From NCBI GenBank assembly GCA_002749535.1, contig MZZL01000409.1, positions 1,284,604 through 1,348,603 on the forward strand: DNA of 64,000 bases. Reading direction: 5' to 3'. The position numbers and the translations under genes were made by a program. The stretch comes from Apophysomyces variabilis (taxonomy: Eukaryota; Mucoromycota; Mucoromycetes; Mucorales; Mucoraceae). Position 1 is the stretch's first letter; each line of letters starts with the position of its first letter. The notes under the pieces were generated by a model. The model did not search any database. It saw only the letters and a program-made list of their open reading frames with translations, and was not told where the DNA came from. Shown here piece by piece: positions 11,276-23,549 of this stretch.

Positions 11276-12870
11276 ATGGATTCAAGGAAAGCTGGACTTC
11301 GCCCTTATGTTATATTTTCCGTCATTGCCGCCAGTTTGGGCGCCCTGAACAACGGTCTGAACACGAGTGCCCTGAATATCCCAGCCGATGCCGTCAGATA
11401 TTGTCCCGGCGTACCAGCGGGAGAAATCACTTACTATCCCAACTCTTCCCTTCCTCAATGTCTTCCCATGAGCGACTGGATTTGGTAACTAGCCGATGGG
11501 AGAAAAAAAAAATAGAGTCGGTCTTTGTACTAAACAGTAAACCATTTCATTTTTTTTCTTATAGGGGTGTCGCCACAGGCATGTTTGCCATTGGTGGTCT
11601 TATTGGCGCCTTGGCAGCTGGTCCCATGGCATCAAAATTCGGCCGTCGCGATGCAATGATCATGTTAAATATTAGTTTCTTCATCGGAGCCGTTCTTTTG
11701 TCTACCGCTACCACCAGTGCCCAGTTTGCCATTGGACGTATTTTCGTTGGTATCGGTTCCGGTTTCATGACCGTCGTCATTTCCATGTACATTGCTGAGA
11801 TTTCGCCTCCCGATTATCGAGGTGCTTTGGGTTCCTTCCTTCAGCTCTTCATGACCTTTGGTCTATTGATCATTCAGGCCGTCGGCCTCGGTCTATCAAC
11901 ACCTGTGGGTTGGCGTGTGGTCACTGTCATCACTTGTGTTCCTGCTATCGCTCAAATGATTATGTTGCCTTTCTGCCCACGTTCGCCTCGATGGTTGATT
12001 AGCGAAAATCGTGTAGACGAAGCCCGACTCGAACTTCTCAAACTGCGCAACGGCGACATTGAAGAAGAGTTTGCTGATATGATCTTGGCCTTAACCAAGG
12101 GCGGAAACAATGACAAGAAGTCTGATGACAACGACTCGGCTGCTTGCTTCGAAAATAACGCAGGCTCTGGCAAAAATGAAGCAGCTTTTGAGTCTGAAAT
12201 TTCCCTCACTTTTATGCAAGTCATGAAGATTCCTGTGCTGGCTATTTTGACCGTCAAGATGATGCTTATCCACGCTGCTTCCCAGCTTACCGGTATCAAT
12301 GCGATTATGTACTTCTCTACCAGTATTTTTGCCACTTCCTTTGGAAATGATGCACGCTATGTCACTGTCGGTGTTGCCGCCCTGAATGTCTGTCTGACCT
12401 TCCTTGGTCTTGCTGTAGTGGATCGTCTCGGTCGTAAGACGCTGTTAACCATTTCTGCGGCTGGCATGTGTCTCTTTGGTGTCTTGATGTGTATCGCCTT
12501 GCGGTTCAGCATTTCACCTCTCCAGGTCGTCTGTGTCATGCTCTTCGTGTCCTCCTTTGCCGTTGGTCTTGGTATGATTCCCTTTGTCATCACTGCCGAA
12601 GTTTATCCCACTTATGCTGTGGGTGCTGCTTCGTCTGCTGCTCTCGCTATCAACTGGCTTTGCAACTTTGTTATCGGTCTCATCTTCCCTACGCTGCAAA
12701 ATGCATGTGGTCCATTTGTATTCCTTATCTTTGCCGGTATCTCTTTCGCTGCAACCATTTTTATTTTCCTGTTTGTTCCTGAAACCAAGCTCAAATCTAT
12801 TGAACAAGTGGGTCGTGAAATTGGCTGGGCAGACCTTGATCTGCAGAAGGTATTGAACCTCAAGAACTAA
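11276..12870 (+). CDS. MFS sugar (hexose) transporter
   Basis: Major facilitator superfamily permease of the fungal hexose/sugar porter family, predicted in the plasma membrane. Exons are 11276-11484 and 11565-12870, separated by an 80-bp intron that rebuilds the Trp codon of the first extracellular loop; 504 residues. Family marks in order are the KFGRRDA loop between helices 2 and 3, GRIFVGIGSGF, the PRSPRWLI signature after helix 6, a charged central loop with acidic residues (about 250-290), QLTGINAIMYFST in helix 7, DRLGRKTLL between helices 8 and 9, and C-terminal PETKLKSIEQV. Twelve hydrophobic helices fit. Substrate specificity cannot be read from the sequence. Confidence 0.93.
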
Positions 12871-13933
12871 GAAAGAAAACAATTTTCAAAAGGCCATCAA
12901 ACCACTCCACCTTTTCTCACCTTCAGATGCTTTTCTTTTTTCTTCCTTTGCCTCCATGTACTTTATTCCATTTACCCCCATTTTTTCTCTTATTGCTCTT
13001 TCCCTTCCGTAACCATTTCATCCATGTACAGTTTTCTCTTGTCCTTTTTTTTCACTGCCTGTATTTCAAGCACTAGTCAACTGTAGAATCATCTTATAAT
13101 AAGTTTCTCATAAAATAGAAAAGCTTTTTTTTTTCTTGAGGAAAAAAACTACCCGCGATTATGGTACGATCTTCTGCGTCCTGTTGTCGACATCACCAGC
13201 CCTATATTAGCGATCTTGACTATAAAGTGACCGGAATGGGTCGTCTTTTGTCTCTTAAGATCTCCTGACCTCAACTTGGATGCGACCCTAATATAGCCAA
13301 TAGCATTCATTTTCTGTCCCGATACCCATCGATGGTATGCGTTATGATAACCAAAACAACGATATTTCAAGGCGTTTTCCGAAAACAATGTATACAAATT
13401 TAATAACTGTTGTAAATCATAAACTAAATAGGCTTAGTGTTTGTACTTCTATCTCAATCTATTTTCAGCCTGTTGGGTTTCTTAAGGTTTTCACTATCCT
13501 ACTTCAATTTCATTTCTCTAAAGTGTCCAAGTTTTGTCGGTTCTAAAAGACTGATTATAGCCACCGAAGCACATTACCACTTAAAGATTTCAATTATCTC
13601 TTATACCTATGTGCATGTTTACTTTGATTAATGGTAGTGACAGGGTAACTGAACATTGTGTTTACAATGCGGTCTTCTCGCTTTACTGTCACGGCTTCAG
13701 GTTTCTTCCATAGGCTTGAAGTAAAAAGAGAGAAATTTAACAGGAGTGTCTGACTATGCGAAAAAGACTTGAGCATTTTACTCTTGTTTTTTAGCCTTTT
13801 TTTAGTTACTGAGGGCCTGAATCGAGGAGTATGACATGAAGGAGTATGCGCTTTTACGTTGTTCTTCATGTTATATGAGATCCTCTCGTCCACAGACATG
13901 GTCGGTAATTGAAAAAATTGCCATGCACAGACA
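12871..13933. other. Intergenic DNA after the transporter
   Basis: Starts with a pyrimidine-rich 3' untranslated stretch (12890-13130). A 177-codon minus-strand frame at 13594-14127 overlaps the SNAPC1 first exon and has no recognisable domain; I treat it as a shadow. No other gene is seen. Confidence 0.45.
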
Positions 13934-15178
13934 ATGGTCACAAAGCCGATCCCAAGCATTTCCATCCTATCCGTCATTGAGCCGTTGCATTTGATCCATA
14001 GTTGCATTATGAAGCGAAGTAGCGCATACCCGCAATCCATTATTGAGGCAGCTGAAATCGTTCCCACAACAAAGGGACGAACTGGCATAAGCAAATTGTC
14101 TATACACGATGATGTTGAGCATCTCATTACTGCATTTGCTGCTGTACGTTTGGATCGATATATAGTCGCATAGGTTCACCAAACAATGATAACAGGAGCC
14201 CAAACATGAATTTTCTGATTTTTTAAAAGTGTGGAAGGAGCTCAAATTCTCCTTGGTGCATTTTATCTGTCTTGAAAGAAGCCATCGCCCTGGCTTTATG
14301 AACACATTGTATGGGGCGGCTCTTGGTAATAGGAAAATATTCATGCACGCGGTCAGCACTAATTGGTCCTTCACAGATTATCTTGAAAGTGAAGTGGATG
14401 TCATCCAAATTGGCATGCTTTACGCTCTTTATTTCCTTTACTTTTCACAACCATCTGTTTGGGGAACAGTGGGGATTCGTGTTTCCCTAGGTAACTTTTT
14501 CAAACTACCCTCCCATAAATCATCTCACAACCTAATAGATATCTGGGAAAAGCTTTTTCAACTTTACCTTGAATGCTGCCATCGAGAGCTCGAAGTCGCG
14601 CTCCTGTTTCGACGGCTACGTAAAGCAAATGCATTCACATTTGTGTTAAACACCAATACGGCCTCACATAATATGTTGGAGCAACAGGAATTTGCCAAAG
14701 CTAACGAGTAAGTGAATAAAGTGCAAGGATAAGATCTAACGTTTCTATTCCAGAGTAATTGATATGATACAAGCGCTAAAAAAGCAGAGAATACGGAAGG
14801 ATGCGGTAAGACATTCCTTCAATGGGTCGACTTTCACCTCACCGGATAAGATAGGCTGTTTGTGGCTCAAGCAGTATAACAACGCGGTTTGCTAAACTAT
14901 CAGAGAAGTATGAAGCTGCTCGGAAACTTTCATGCATTACACCACAAGCAAGATTGGGAACTCAACGGTGGTTAAAAGACAAAATGAACGTGGATGAATC
15001 TGACCCGCAGATACTCCAGAAAGTACTATGTAGTACTTCACTTGTTGCAGGCGACACACTATTTTTTGACACCTTAAACGATGTTTGCAGAGAATATTGG
15101 GATAAACGGAAACAGAAACTAGAGGACTCAGAAAAAAAGAACCTTGACAGCAATAGTAATGAAAATTCTATATCATAA
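13934..15178 (+). CDS. SNAPC1: snRNA-activating protein complex subunit 1 (SNAPC1-like)
   Basis: SNAPc binds the proximal sequence element of snRNA promoters and recruits RNA polymerases II and III in the nucleus. Exons are 13934(?)-14143, 14196-14707, 14754-14805 and 14855-15178 (introns 52, 46 and 49 bp), all in phase. The core resembles the SNAPC1 domain: HEFSDFLKVWKELKF, then SFTDYLESEVDVIQIGMLYALYFLY, SVWGTVGIRVSL and the FRRLRKANAFTF segment. The acidic/Asn-rich tail is not conserved. The first exon is in phase (DVEHLITAFAA joins to EPKHEFSDF), but its start is uncertain; an inner ATG near 14009 is an alternative. Identification rests on remembered similarity to the animal protein across about 150 residues. 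Confidence 0.72.
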
Positions 15179-15737
15179 AGTAGCGGTTTCCTCATTAAAT
15201 CAGAAACTCGTTTTTTGCTGGCAAGCTTGTACTGGAATATCTACGAGGAAATTGAGCTTGGAAAGCTATCCTTATCTTATCCAGCTAGTAGTAACAGGGG
15301 ACTCAAATTGTTGACTTGCAGTGAAGCCAATAAATAAGTGGATATTTCTCTCATTTGATGCAATACAGAATCTAGCAAACCCTTACTATAAATTAGCTCG
15401 AGAAGCACTCAATTACAGACCACTAAGGACCGTCACTAGAAGTGCGACTATATAAGCGTTAAGAGTCAGTCAGAAACTACTACTATGGGATTAAGTATGC
15501 ATGTATAGAATATCTTACAATCCAACGTTTTGACACAATATGATGTTTAAAGCAGCTGAGTGATGGGACTTTTTTTCCTCTAGTGTATCGACGTTATATT
15601 GATATGGATTTCATAGCTGGGTCAGTGGAAACTGGGCAATTACGGCTAAACACTGTGGGCGGTAGTTAAAAAGCCTGCACAGATGTGGGAAGATATTGGC
15701 GCCAAGTCGAAACGTATCTTTTTCACGAGCAGACATC
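15179..15737. other. SNAPC1-VPS2 intergenic region
   Basis: No gene seen. A TATATAAG sequence lies near 15447, about 290 bp before the VPS2 start. Confidence 0.4.
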
Positions 15738-16681
15738 ATGGTAATAGACAATGAGCAGAAAACATAAAGAAGGAGGGGTACAACATAACCATCTTGGTAC
15801 TTACTTGGACTTTCAGAACTTTTTGTTTGGTCAACGCAGGACACCTGCGGAAATGCTTCGGCAGCATCAACGCAGCATTCAAAAAGCACAACGAGAACTT
15901 GATCGTGAAAGGGACAGATTGGAACGTCAGGAGAAAAAGCTTGTTGTAGATATCAAAAAGTCGGCAAAGGCGAATCAAATGGTACTATAGTGTTGTTTTT
16001 TCCCCTTTTAGCTCTTTTCTTAGCTTGATCCTTCTAGAGCGCTTGCAAGGTGATGGCTAAGGACCTGGTGCGTACTCGGCGATACATCCAAAAATTCTAT
16101 CAGATGAAAACACAACTGCAAGCAGTTTCTTTGCGCATCCAGGTATTTCTAGAGACGACTGGGAAAATAGGGAGAAGATGGGGAAAACATCAGGATGGCA
16201 ATCGTTTCTGATAAGCAATACTTGGTAGACTCTCCGATCAAATCAGCAGATGGCTGAAGCTATGCGTGGAGCAACCAAAGCAATGTCAGCAATGAATCGA
16301 ACGATGAACTTACCAAAGATTCAGCAAATTATGATGGAATTTGAAAAAGAAAGCGATCTGATGGATATGAAAGACGAAATGATGGGGGATGCTATTGATG
16401 ATGTGGTTGGTGATGAGGAGGACGAAGAAGAAAGCGAGGAAATTGTGAATAGAGTATTGGATGAAATCGGAATTAGCTTAAATCAAGAGGTAGGAAGAGA
16501 AGCAAAACGTAGATGAATTAGGCATCATTAACAGCATTCCTCCTGATAGCTTGGTGATATTCCGACTGGCATTAAGCAGGCAGCCCCAGAACCGCAGAAG
16601 GAGCGTGTGGCACAAGCTGAAGGCCTATCAGCAGATGATGCTGCTTTGCAGGCAAGATTGGACAACTTGCGACGAGAATAA
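15738..16681 (+). CDS. VPS2: ESCRT-III subunit VPS2 / CHMP2
   Basis: Core ESCRT-III protein that polymerises with VPS24 on endosomal membranes during vesicle budding and is removed by VPS4. Exons are 15738-15740 (ATG only), 15817-15981, 16038-16142, 16229-16489 and 16550-16681; introns 76, 56, 86 and 60 bp; 221 residues, matching the family length. The basic N-terminus NFLFGQRRTPAEMLRQHQ is followed by long charged helices, VMAKDLVRTRRYI and the PKIQQIMMEFEKESDLMDMK segment. The C-terminus has the acidic DEEDEEES tract and a MIM1-type helix LQARLDNLRRE, the VPS4 docking site. The last splice uses GATAG/CTTGG to keep frame; a nearby alternative AG would break it. Confidence 0.95.
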
Positions 16682-17443
16682 GCATCGCCTCTTCGTATAC
16701 CTATTTTGTACTTCTTTTCTCTATTATTTCATCTTAAATAAACCAGATTTAGCAGCTGATTGCACTATATTTGTATCTGTTAATAACTGTAGCTGGCTTG
16801 ATTTCCGTCACTCTCTGCAATGTCCTTGATATGCTTCATAGTTTAAATGTTATTTAACATGTTGACCTTGGGTATGTTCTCTCGCTAACGTCTTTGTTTG
16901 CCTTGTTGAAAGTTAATTTACATAACATTGCCGTCCAGCAACAGAGTTCCTTCTCCTATTTATTGTCAAAGAAAACCTCGTTCGATTGGCATATGAAAAA
17001 ATACGAAAGAATTCTACAGCATGCAGGCGATATTATCCTTGCGTGCTGTGTAAGAGCGCTCCAGTGAGGTCGTATCGTAAAAGTAACCCAAAAACTGCTT
17101 AAAAGAATGAAAAGAAAAGCAGTCTTTTTTCTTGGAGCTAACCTATATACTGCTCTTTATTGTTTTTACTAGGATATCCTACTGCGTCTTTCCAAGCTTG
17201 CGTGCTGTCAGTGATTTCCCATCTGAGCAAAGGCCAGTAGTATTGCGGACCGGATGAATCTGGTTAAAGCGCGTCACATCCGGCCATTGCCGGACCACAG
17301 GGCATCGCGTCCACAATAGAAAGCAACGACTTCTAGCTTCATGTGATTTCCTTCTCTTTTTTTCTACATCCATCAGTCAAAGTATGTTTATCGTGATTTA
17401 AAGAGACAAAGGACGATCGAACTCAATCCATCGATGATTTAGA
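16682..17443. other. VPS2-eS12 intergenic region
   Basis: Includes the VPS2 3' end with an ATAAA-rich stretch near 16736. A pyrimidine-rich segment (17340-17375) before the ribosomal gene would suit its leader, and CATCAG at about 17370 could be a 5'-UTR splice site. No gene is seen. Confidence 0.45.
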
Positions 17444-18005
17444 ATGTCTGCCGAGGAAGTTGTTATGGAGACCCAAGAAGTCGAAGTTGCCGCTGAGGCC
17501 GTCAAGGGACAGATGTCCGTCGAAGAGGCTCTCCAGGAAGTCTTGCGCCGTGCTTTGGTCCACGATGGCCTTGCCCGTGGTTTGAAGGAAGCCGTCAAGG
17601 CTTTGGACAGGTAAAATATTTTTGAACTTTGCCGGAATGTTGTTTCTCTTTTTCTTGCGCTCTGTTGTTCACATGGTACTAGACGTCAGGCTCATTTGGC
17701 TGTTCTTTGCGAATCTTGCACTGAGAGCGAGTACTTGAAGTTGGTTGAGGCTCTTTGCGCTGAGCACAACATCAACTTGATCAAGGTTTCCGATGCCAAG
17801 AAGCTCGGTGAGTGGGCCGGTCTCTGCAAGATCGATCGTGAGGGTAACGCCCGCAAGGTTGTTGCTTGTGCCTGTGTTGCCGTCACTGACTTTGGTGAGG
17901 AATCCGAGGCCATGAACGTTCTTTTGGACTGTGAGTATAATGCGTGCATATCTAAGGTTATGTATACTGATTGCGTTCGTGTTGATAGACTTCAAGTCTC
18001 GTTAA
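17444..18005 (+). CDS. RPS12: 40S ribosomal protein eS12
   Basis: Small-subunit ribosomal protein of the L7Ae-like fold. Exons are 17444-17610, 17683-17930 and 17989-18005 (introns 72 and 58 bp), giving 143 residues. After an acidic N-terminus come [42 protein letters not shown], the [15 protein letters not shown] strand-helix, [13 protein letters not shown] and the end [19 protein letters not shown]. The last exon encodes only the final five residues and the stop. Codon use is notably GC-ending compared with neighbours, as expected of a highly expressed gene. Confidence 0.95.
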
Positions 18006-19971
18006 ATACATATTTTTGCTTGACACGAATAAACCAAAACAAAAAAAGGACGATCTTTATAAAGAGTATTTGCTCATGTCAGCGTAAACGGCTGTGACCT
18101 GCTATGGCTGTGTGGCATAAATGTGATGTGACAAAAGAGACGTGAGCAACGCTGTTTTGGTTACAGAGAGATTCATATGACAGCTATTCCAGGTTTATGA
18201 TAAATACATTGCCACCTGGCTTGTGAACTTGGAATTATGACACAAGAAGATACAAGGAATAAAGTTAGGACGTGGAACCATTTCTGCATGGCTTTATGAC
18301 CACAACAGGTTTGGATAGAATGCGAAGAAGCAAGCTTTCTATGTCTGTATACAGTTAGCATATGTTTTTCGCAAGTTGGACAATTATCAGTGCGTTTAAT
18401 GAGCTGTGTTTGTTTGCAGGTCGTGCATACAAGTACGTTGCAAACCAGTTAATCGTGAAACAAATTCATACACAGCTGCTATTGGTTTTTTCAAAAGTTT
18501 TTGAAGATTCCACCCAAAATTGTTTGAAGTATCGGAGAGTCAAATTTTGAAGAATCATCTAATCAAACTATGAAAATTCGCAATACGAGATTTTGAATCA
18601 AAAGCGTGTGCTAGTTCAGAGGTAAGTGCAACTACATCCCAAAGTCATAGATAACCATCCTACTAATTAGAAGATAATTCTAAACGACCCACTGGTTAAA
18701 ACACTTGAGGATACTGAAAAATATCACCAAAAACAGTGTAGCCGATTTTGTTTGTGTAATGCAAAACGCCAGATGTCTGTATGATGTTTGGAAAGACAGT
18801 AAGTAAAGGTTGAACCTTATCAAACATGTCAATTACAATAACAAAACAAAGTCAGTAGTAATTTTCAACGTAAATAGTTTGAATTACTGAGTATTACGTC
18901 GAGACATACTGTTTATTGACTACTAGATTAGGATCGTAGTAGAGGACAATAGGGCTACAATTCCAGGGTCCGAATTGATACAGCTGAAAAAGAATTCTTT
19001 ATTCTTCTAAGCGCAGACTAATTAAATAGCTGGCTGTCAATTCTACTTCTACTTTCTACTTTCGGCTAATTCTATAACACATACCATAGAGGCTTACGAT
19101 ATTTAAAGCAAGCCATGGTTCCCCAACCGTCTGACCCTTGTTCTCAATGTCTTGTAGATTCTCTCACAAACAAAATGATCACGGAACTCTTGTTTATTCT
19201 ACCATATCAGCTTCCTCTATACGTGAGGTCTCATCCATAGCTGCCCCGCTGTGTTCAACAAATGAGAGTAGCACTTCCTATTTGGGACCGCTATTCATGG
19301 CGTAATCAGTCATTACAACAAATAAGTGACAGAAAATTAGAAAATGAAAGACTTCAAAAATTCCACTAAATATGATCCTGTTTTGTTTATAAAATGCGAT
19401 CCAGAATGCATATCAAGGAAAGTATGATTGTTCTTTCTAATGAAAACAACGATGAATTCATAATTTAGTGGTAAAGTTAACAATGAGTGTACAAAGAATA
19501 GTATCAATGGCCCTTCTTTGAGCAGACGATGACCACGAATGACACATCGCACCTGTGTCATCTCTATCAATTCATTGATCTCATACACACTGGTCCATCC
19601 TCGTAAATCAGGTAAATGAAACCTTACTGACACTGGCCGTCAAATGATCGCTTCCTTCTCTTTGACAGTTAAGCAATTGTTGACCACACGAGGTATCATA
19701 TACCGCACCTTCCTATTCTCTTTCTCTAGTTTTGATGGTTATATTGTTTTTATTTGAATCCATCCTCACCGCTTGTGCAATGGATGAAATTTGGCAAAGT
19801 TGTAGAATCCAGATCATAGGTTCGCGTGAACCGGGTGCGAAACAAAACATTAAATGCAAAACCTAGTTCGGATCCAGCCAGGGAAGACACTTATTTTGAC
19901 AAGCTCAAATATAATACTCTCTCTTTCTTACGTCCACTTTCTTTTGGTTTTTCCTTCAGTGGTTATCATCA
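18006..19971. other. Gene-poor AT-rich stretch
   Basis: No open frame above 100 codons and no recognisable motif on either strand. Pyrimidine-rich DNA at 19920-19960 precedes the small open frame that follows. Confidence 0.45.
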
Positions 19972-20178
19972 ATGAGTGATTCCGTATTACACGGTTCCAT
20001 AGACCTCCCATTGACCCTTTTCGTTTCCATCAGTTTATTAGTCTATTCACCTTTGCTCTTTGCATTATTTAAGAAAAACAATAAAGCTTCAAATAGTAGA
20101 GGATGCCATAAACAAAGGTTTTTCATAAAAGCTTATCTCCTTGACCTACAAGTGTCTTTGTATGCATTTCAGAATTAA
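19972..20178 (+). CDS. Small hypothetical membrane protein
   Basis: A 68-codon frame beginning with ATG right after a CT-rich, promoter-like stretch. Residues about 10-34 (LPLTLFVSISLLVYSPLLFALF) form one strong hydrophobic helix followed by lysines, so it could be a single-pass membrane peptide. I recognise no family. It stands alone between eS12 and the Fanzor graveyard and could be a chance frame or the first exon of something longer. Confidence 0.25.
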   Translation: MSDSVLHGSIDLPLTLFVSISLLVYSPLLFALFKKNNKASNSRGCHKQRFFIKAYLLDLQVSLYAFQN

Positions 20179-20880
20179 ATATTGTAATCTTCTTTGACAG
20201 GAATATGAGTATCGTAGAATATAGCAGTATACTGTATGATTTACACATACGCGACATTTGGTACGACTCACCTGTCAAGTATGTGATATCGGCTTGTAAC
20301 TCACAATTTCGGAAAACCGGTTAGGCCTACACATCTTAAGAGTCCTGTTTAGCGGGGCATGTATGGTTTTGATAGCCTTGATTTAGTAGCGCAGCATAGA
20401 CCTTGAAGTTTAATTTGATATTCTTGTTTCAAGCACGATGCGTCTCTGTTTAAAAAAAGTTCTCCAACCTACCAGCTTAAAAGATCTAATAGAATCTGCT
20501 TTTGTTAGAAAAATGAAACAGTCGGTCTTAAACTTTCGAAGGTCTTATATATGAATGTCGAGGAATAGATCATTGAATGGCATAATGGAAAAAGTTGTTT
20601 CCACGAAGTTATAGTCTGGATACACCGTCATTAATAAGTGAAGAGCAAAAGTTGTCCAATTACGCATGTGACGGTTTCGGATTGCCGTCATACGTTAAAA
20701 GAGACAGCAGAAGTAGGAAGAACATTCTATCACATCTCTTTTGCGTTGTCTTCTCTCATTATGCTTCAAGCCGTCTTTGAGTGGTGCTGCTCAAAACTGA
20801 CAGCTTTGATTCCGCATTCCCATGAATGGAACTGGCAAGATATCGTCTGCCTTTGCAAAATCAGAAAATATTTCCAATAG
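20179..20880. other. Intergenic DNA before the Fanzor pseudogene
   Basis: Contains only short overlapping frames (for example 20595-20780). It may hold lost 5' exons of the Fanzor pseudogene, but I cannot place them. Confidence 0.35.
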
Positions 20881-23549
20881 GAGGTAGAACGATTAAAACG
20901 AGAAGAAGGTGAGTCTTACAGAGCGGACAAGTTTCTCTTGATCAATAGCCTTTATTATTCATTGCACACATATCATGTTCAGTCTTTTGCAAAGACTGCG
21001 GGCAGAGTGGTCATCCAAATAAACGATACAAAGCATGTCCACTGAACCCGCGCCATGGAAAGAAACCTGGTAAGCTAATACAGTTTTTAATCCGCAAGGT
21101 GTCTCTGATAATATCTCTTCCTGTGTAAGTTGGAGTAAAAAGAAAATTGAATGCTACAGAGGAGGCAGAGTTTTCAGCGGCAAAAAAACGTGGAAGACAA
21201 CTCAAAGCGGAGGAGACGTCGAATCCAAATAAATCCAACAAACCATGCCCGAGCTGCGGCGGTATCGATCATTTGAAATCTTCTTCTAAAAATTGCAGGA
21301 AACCCTCCAAAACGAAAAAGAGCGTTATCGCGGAGAAACTAAACGACAATCATTACGAAACTTTTACTCGAAAGTTACCAACTTCATCTGTGGTGCGTCA
21401 AGAATTTCGAGAGATTTTCCAGGAGAATAGCGTTCGATTATCGGCATTCCTTAGGGAAGTTATCTTCCGTGCTCAGCTACTTGTCAACTCGTACATTATT
21501 GCGAACTGTGATAGACCGGTGCCTTCTTATATTTATACTCAAAACTTCTGGTATTCGGCGTGTCAGCTTATCATGGGCATCAATATTAGCAACAACAACC
21601 CCAATTTCCCTCAAGACCTACGTGATCACTGGAGAGCGTTCTTGGATAACCATCCAAATGCTCTTTATCCTGTTACGAATTTTTCGGGTTACAGTGATGC
21701 CCTTTTCGCGACCTGTGTCACGTTGGCCACTAGGTATTCCGACAATGTCGCTGAAACCTTTGAAAGCCGTCTAAAGTTTTATATCTCGAGACGACTTACA
21801 AAGCTAATACCTGTAAGATGAAAGCATACATAGTCCATACCTCTCAACTAACTACATATGGATAGGGCTTATCCCAAAAAAATGCAAAAGCCATTGAAGG
21901 AGACTATATTTATGAACTCCTTGCTAGAGGTGATCCTCACTGGCCTTTCGAAGATGAACTTGCCTTCTCGGACTTTGATCAGGCTGTAGAAACCATTTGT
22001 GGCGAGCTTGCGAAACTAATGCCCGAATGGCAAACAAACGCGGAAAAACTACCTGCTTCTCCAGGCAGCTACATTCCAGTGTTGGCATATATACTCACTG
22101 AATACATCAAGAACATGAAGAAGCCAAACAAAAAAAAACGCTCCAAAAAACCAAGAAGCCGAAAAGGCAAAAGATGGTTTTAAGGATCTTCCGCGATTGT
22201 TTTCTCTGTCTCTGTCTCCTTCAACTCTTTGGAGATTTATCTGCGTTAATTCCAAGGCACTTCAACAGTTAACGAACATCAGCCATCAAAAAGACTATGA
22301 GGACCAGCTTGCCCAGTTTTATCAAGTTTTTGATTTCCACAAGCTGGGATCTGACAGGTATTTACTATGATTATTGGTAGCTAAATTTTTCGAGAATGTT
22401 TGTTAGTCTGGAGCAGCTTCAAAATTTTGATAACAGTGGGCAAATCGCTTTCAGAAATGTTATCTTCACCGATGGCTACGCGACTGACTTCCAGTTCGCT
22501 CGCGCACGAAAGACAGAGTCAGTGGTCACGGACGTCAGCCTTTCTGTTGAAGACATTGACGGTAGCCATATCTATGATAATTTTGCACCATGTGCGATTG
22601 ATCCGGACATCAATCAAGTCTTTACTGCTTCTTATGGCTGCGGATCAGAACCTCATGAAATAAGGAGATGCTCAACCAAAGAATACTATGTGTATACCGG
22701 TTCGCCGAATAGACAGAATAAAATGGAGAAGGAAAAAAAGCAGCAAGGTATACAAGACATTGAAATCTCATTGGAGTCTGGAAAAACAGCGCGTATCGAA
22801 GCCTACGACGTTTATCTACGATCTATATTCGGCAATATGGACGTGCTTTTCCAGTTTTATGGTCCGCATCGAGTTGAAGCTCGATTTCGAGGATATCAAG
22901 GCCTGCCAAAGAGCAAGAGAGGAAATGGTCAATATACTAGCATTTGGTGGTAAAAAGTACAACTGTAGCAGACGGAAACGGACGAGATCAAACAGAAAAG
23001 CCCGGAAAAGGAAGCGAAAAAATCGGAAAAGCAGGTCAATAAAGATTCAGAAGTTGGCAATCTGTTACACCAAAGGTTAGTATTTATCTGCATGACAGTT
23101 TGTTACCTGCAGTAATTAACAACTAATTGATAGCCTTCCCCAGCCAAATACATCTGCCGAACGCAGTACGCTTAACAGAACCAAGCGTTTACCTCACTGG
23201 AGGCAAAAGAAATTCACTGTTAAAAGGAAAGTGCCACTCATTGTATTTGGGGACGGGACGTTCAACAATCGATGCAACTACAAAGGACACCGAAAGGGAG
23301 TTGTGGATATCCTATGGAGATCTTTAAAACGGAGGGAAAAGCGCGAAGAACTATTGGTGCTCACAATAGATAAATACCTTTCTTTGCAAGTAAGTTGGAG
23401 CGATTGATAGTAATATAATGCTCACAAACGTCGTTTAGGTGTGCCATAGCTGCAGATGCAGGTCCCTGCAAAAGCTTACAACAGCCGATTGCGTTTCTCA
23501 CCATAGCATCTTGGTATGCAAAAACTGTAAGATGTTCCTCCGTCAATAA
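20881..23549 (+). pseudogene. Broken Fanzor-type nuclease, second lineage
   Basis: Visible exon pieces are 20881-20908, 20983-21069, 21130-21812, 21866-22357, 22395-23075, 23134-23389 and 23439-23549. Two N-terminal zinc knuckles (FCKDCGQSGHPNKRYKAC and PCPSCGGIDHLKSSSKNC) precede an all-helical region. RuvC-I is PCAIDPDINQVFTASYG, then RRCSTKEYY, a basic tract and RuvC-II strand PLIVFGDGTFNNR. The end is a zinc ribbon (VCHSC...CKNC). Lesions: a frame change at the A9 run 22130-22138, another near 22890-22915, a third frame conflict at the 23075/23134 join, Lys (in TIDKY) where the family's RuvC-II Glu is expected, and a stop just where the RuvC-III Arg-Asp motif should follow. The family call is strong; it cannot encode an active nuclease as it stands. 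Confidence 0.8.

Noticed and set aside
11952..12335. Antisense frames of up to 127 codons inside the hexose transporter
   Set aside because: They mirror strong coding sequence on the plus strand and have no independent signals.
13594..14127. 177-codon minus-strand frame upstream of SNAPC1
   Set aside because: It overlaps the SNAPC1 first exon antisense, has no recognisable domain and its composition is uneven; most likely a shadow frame.
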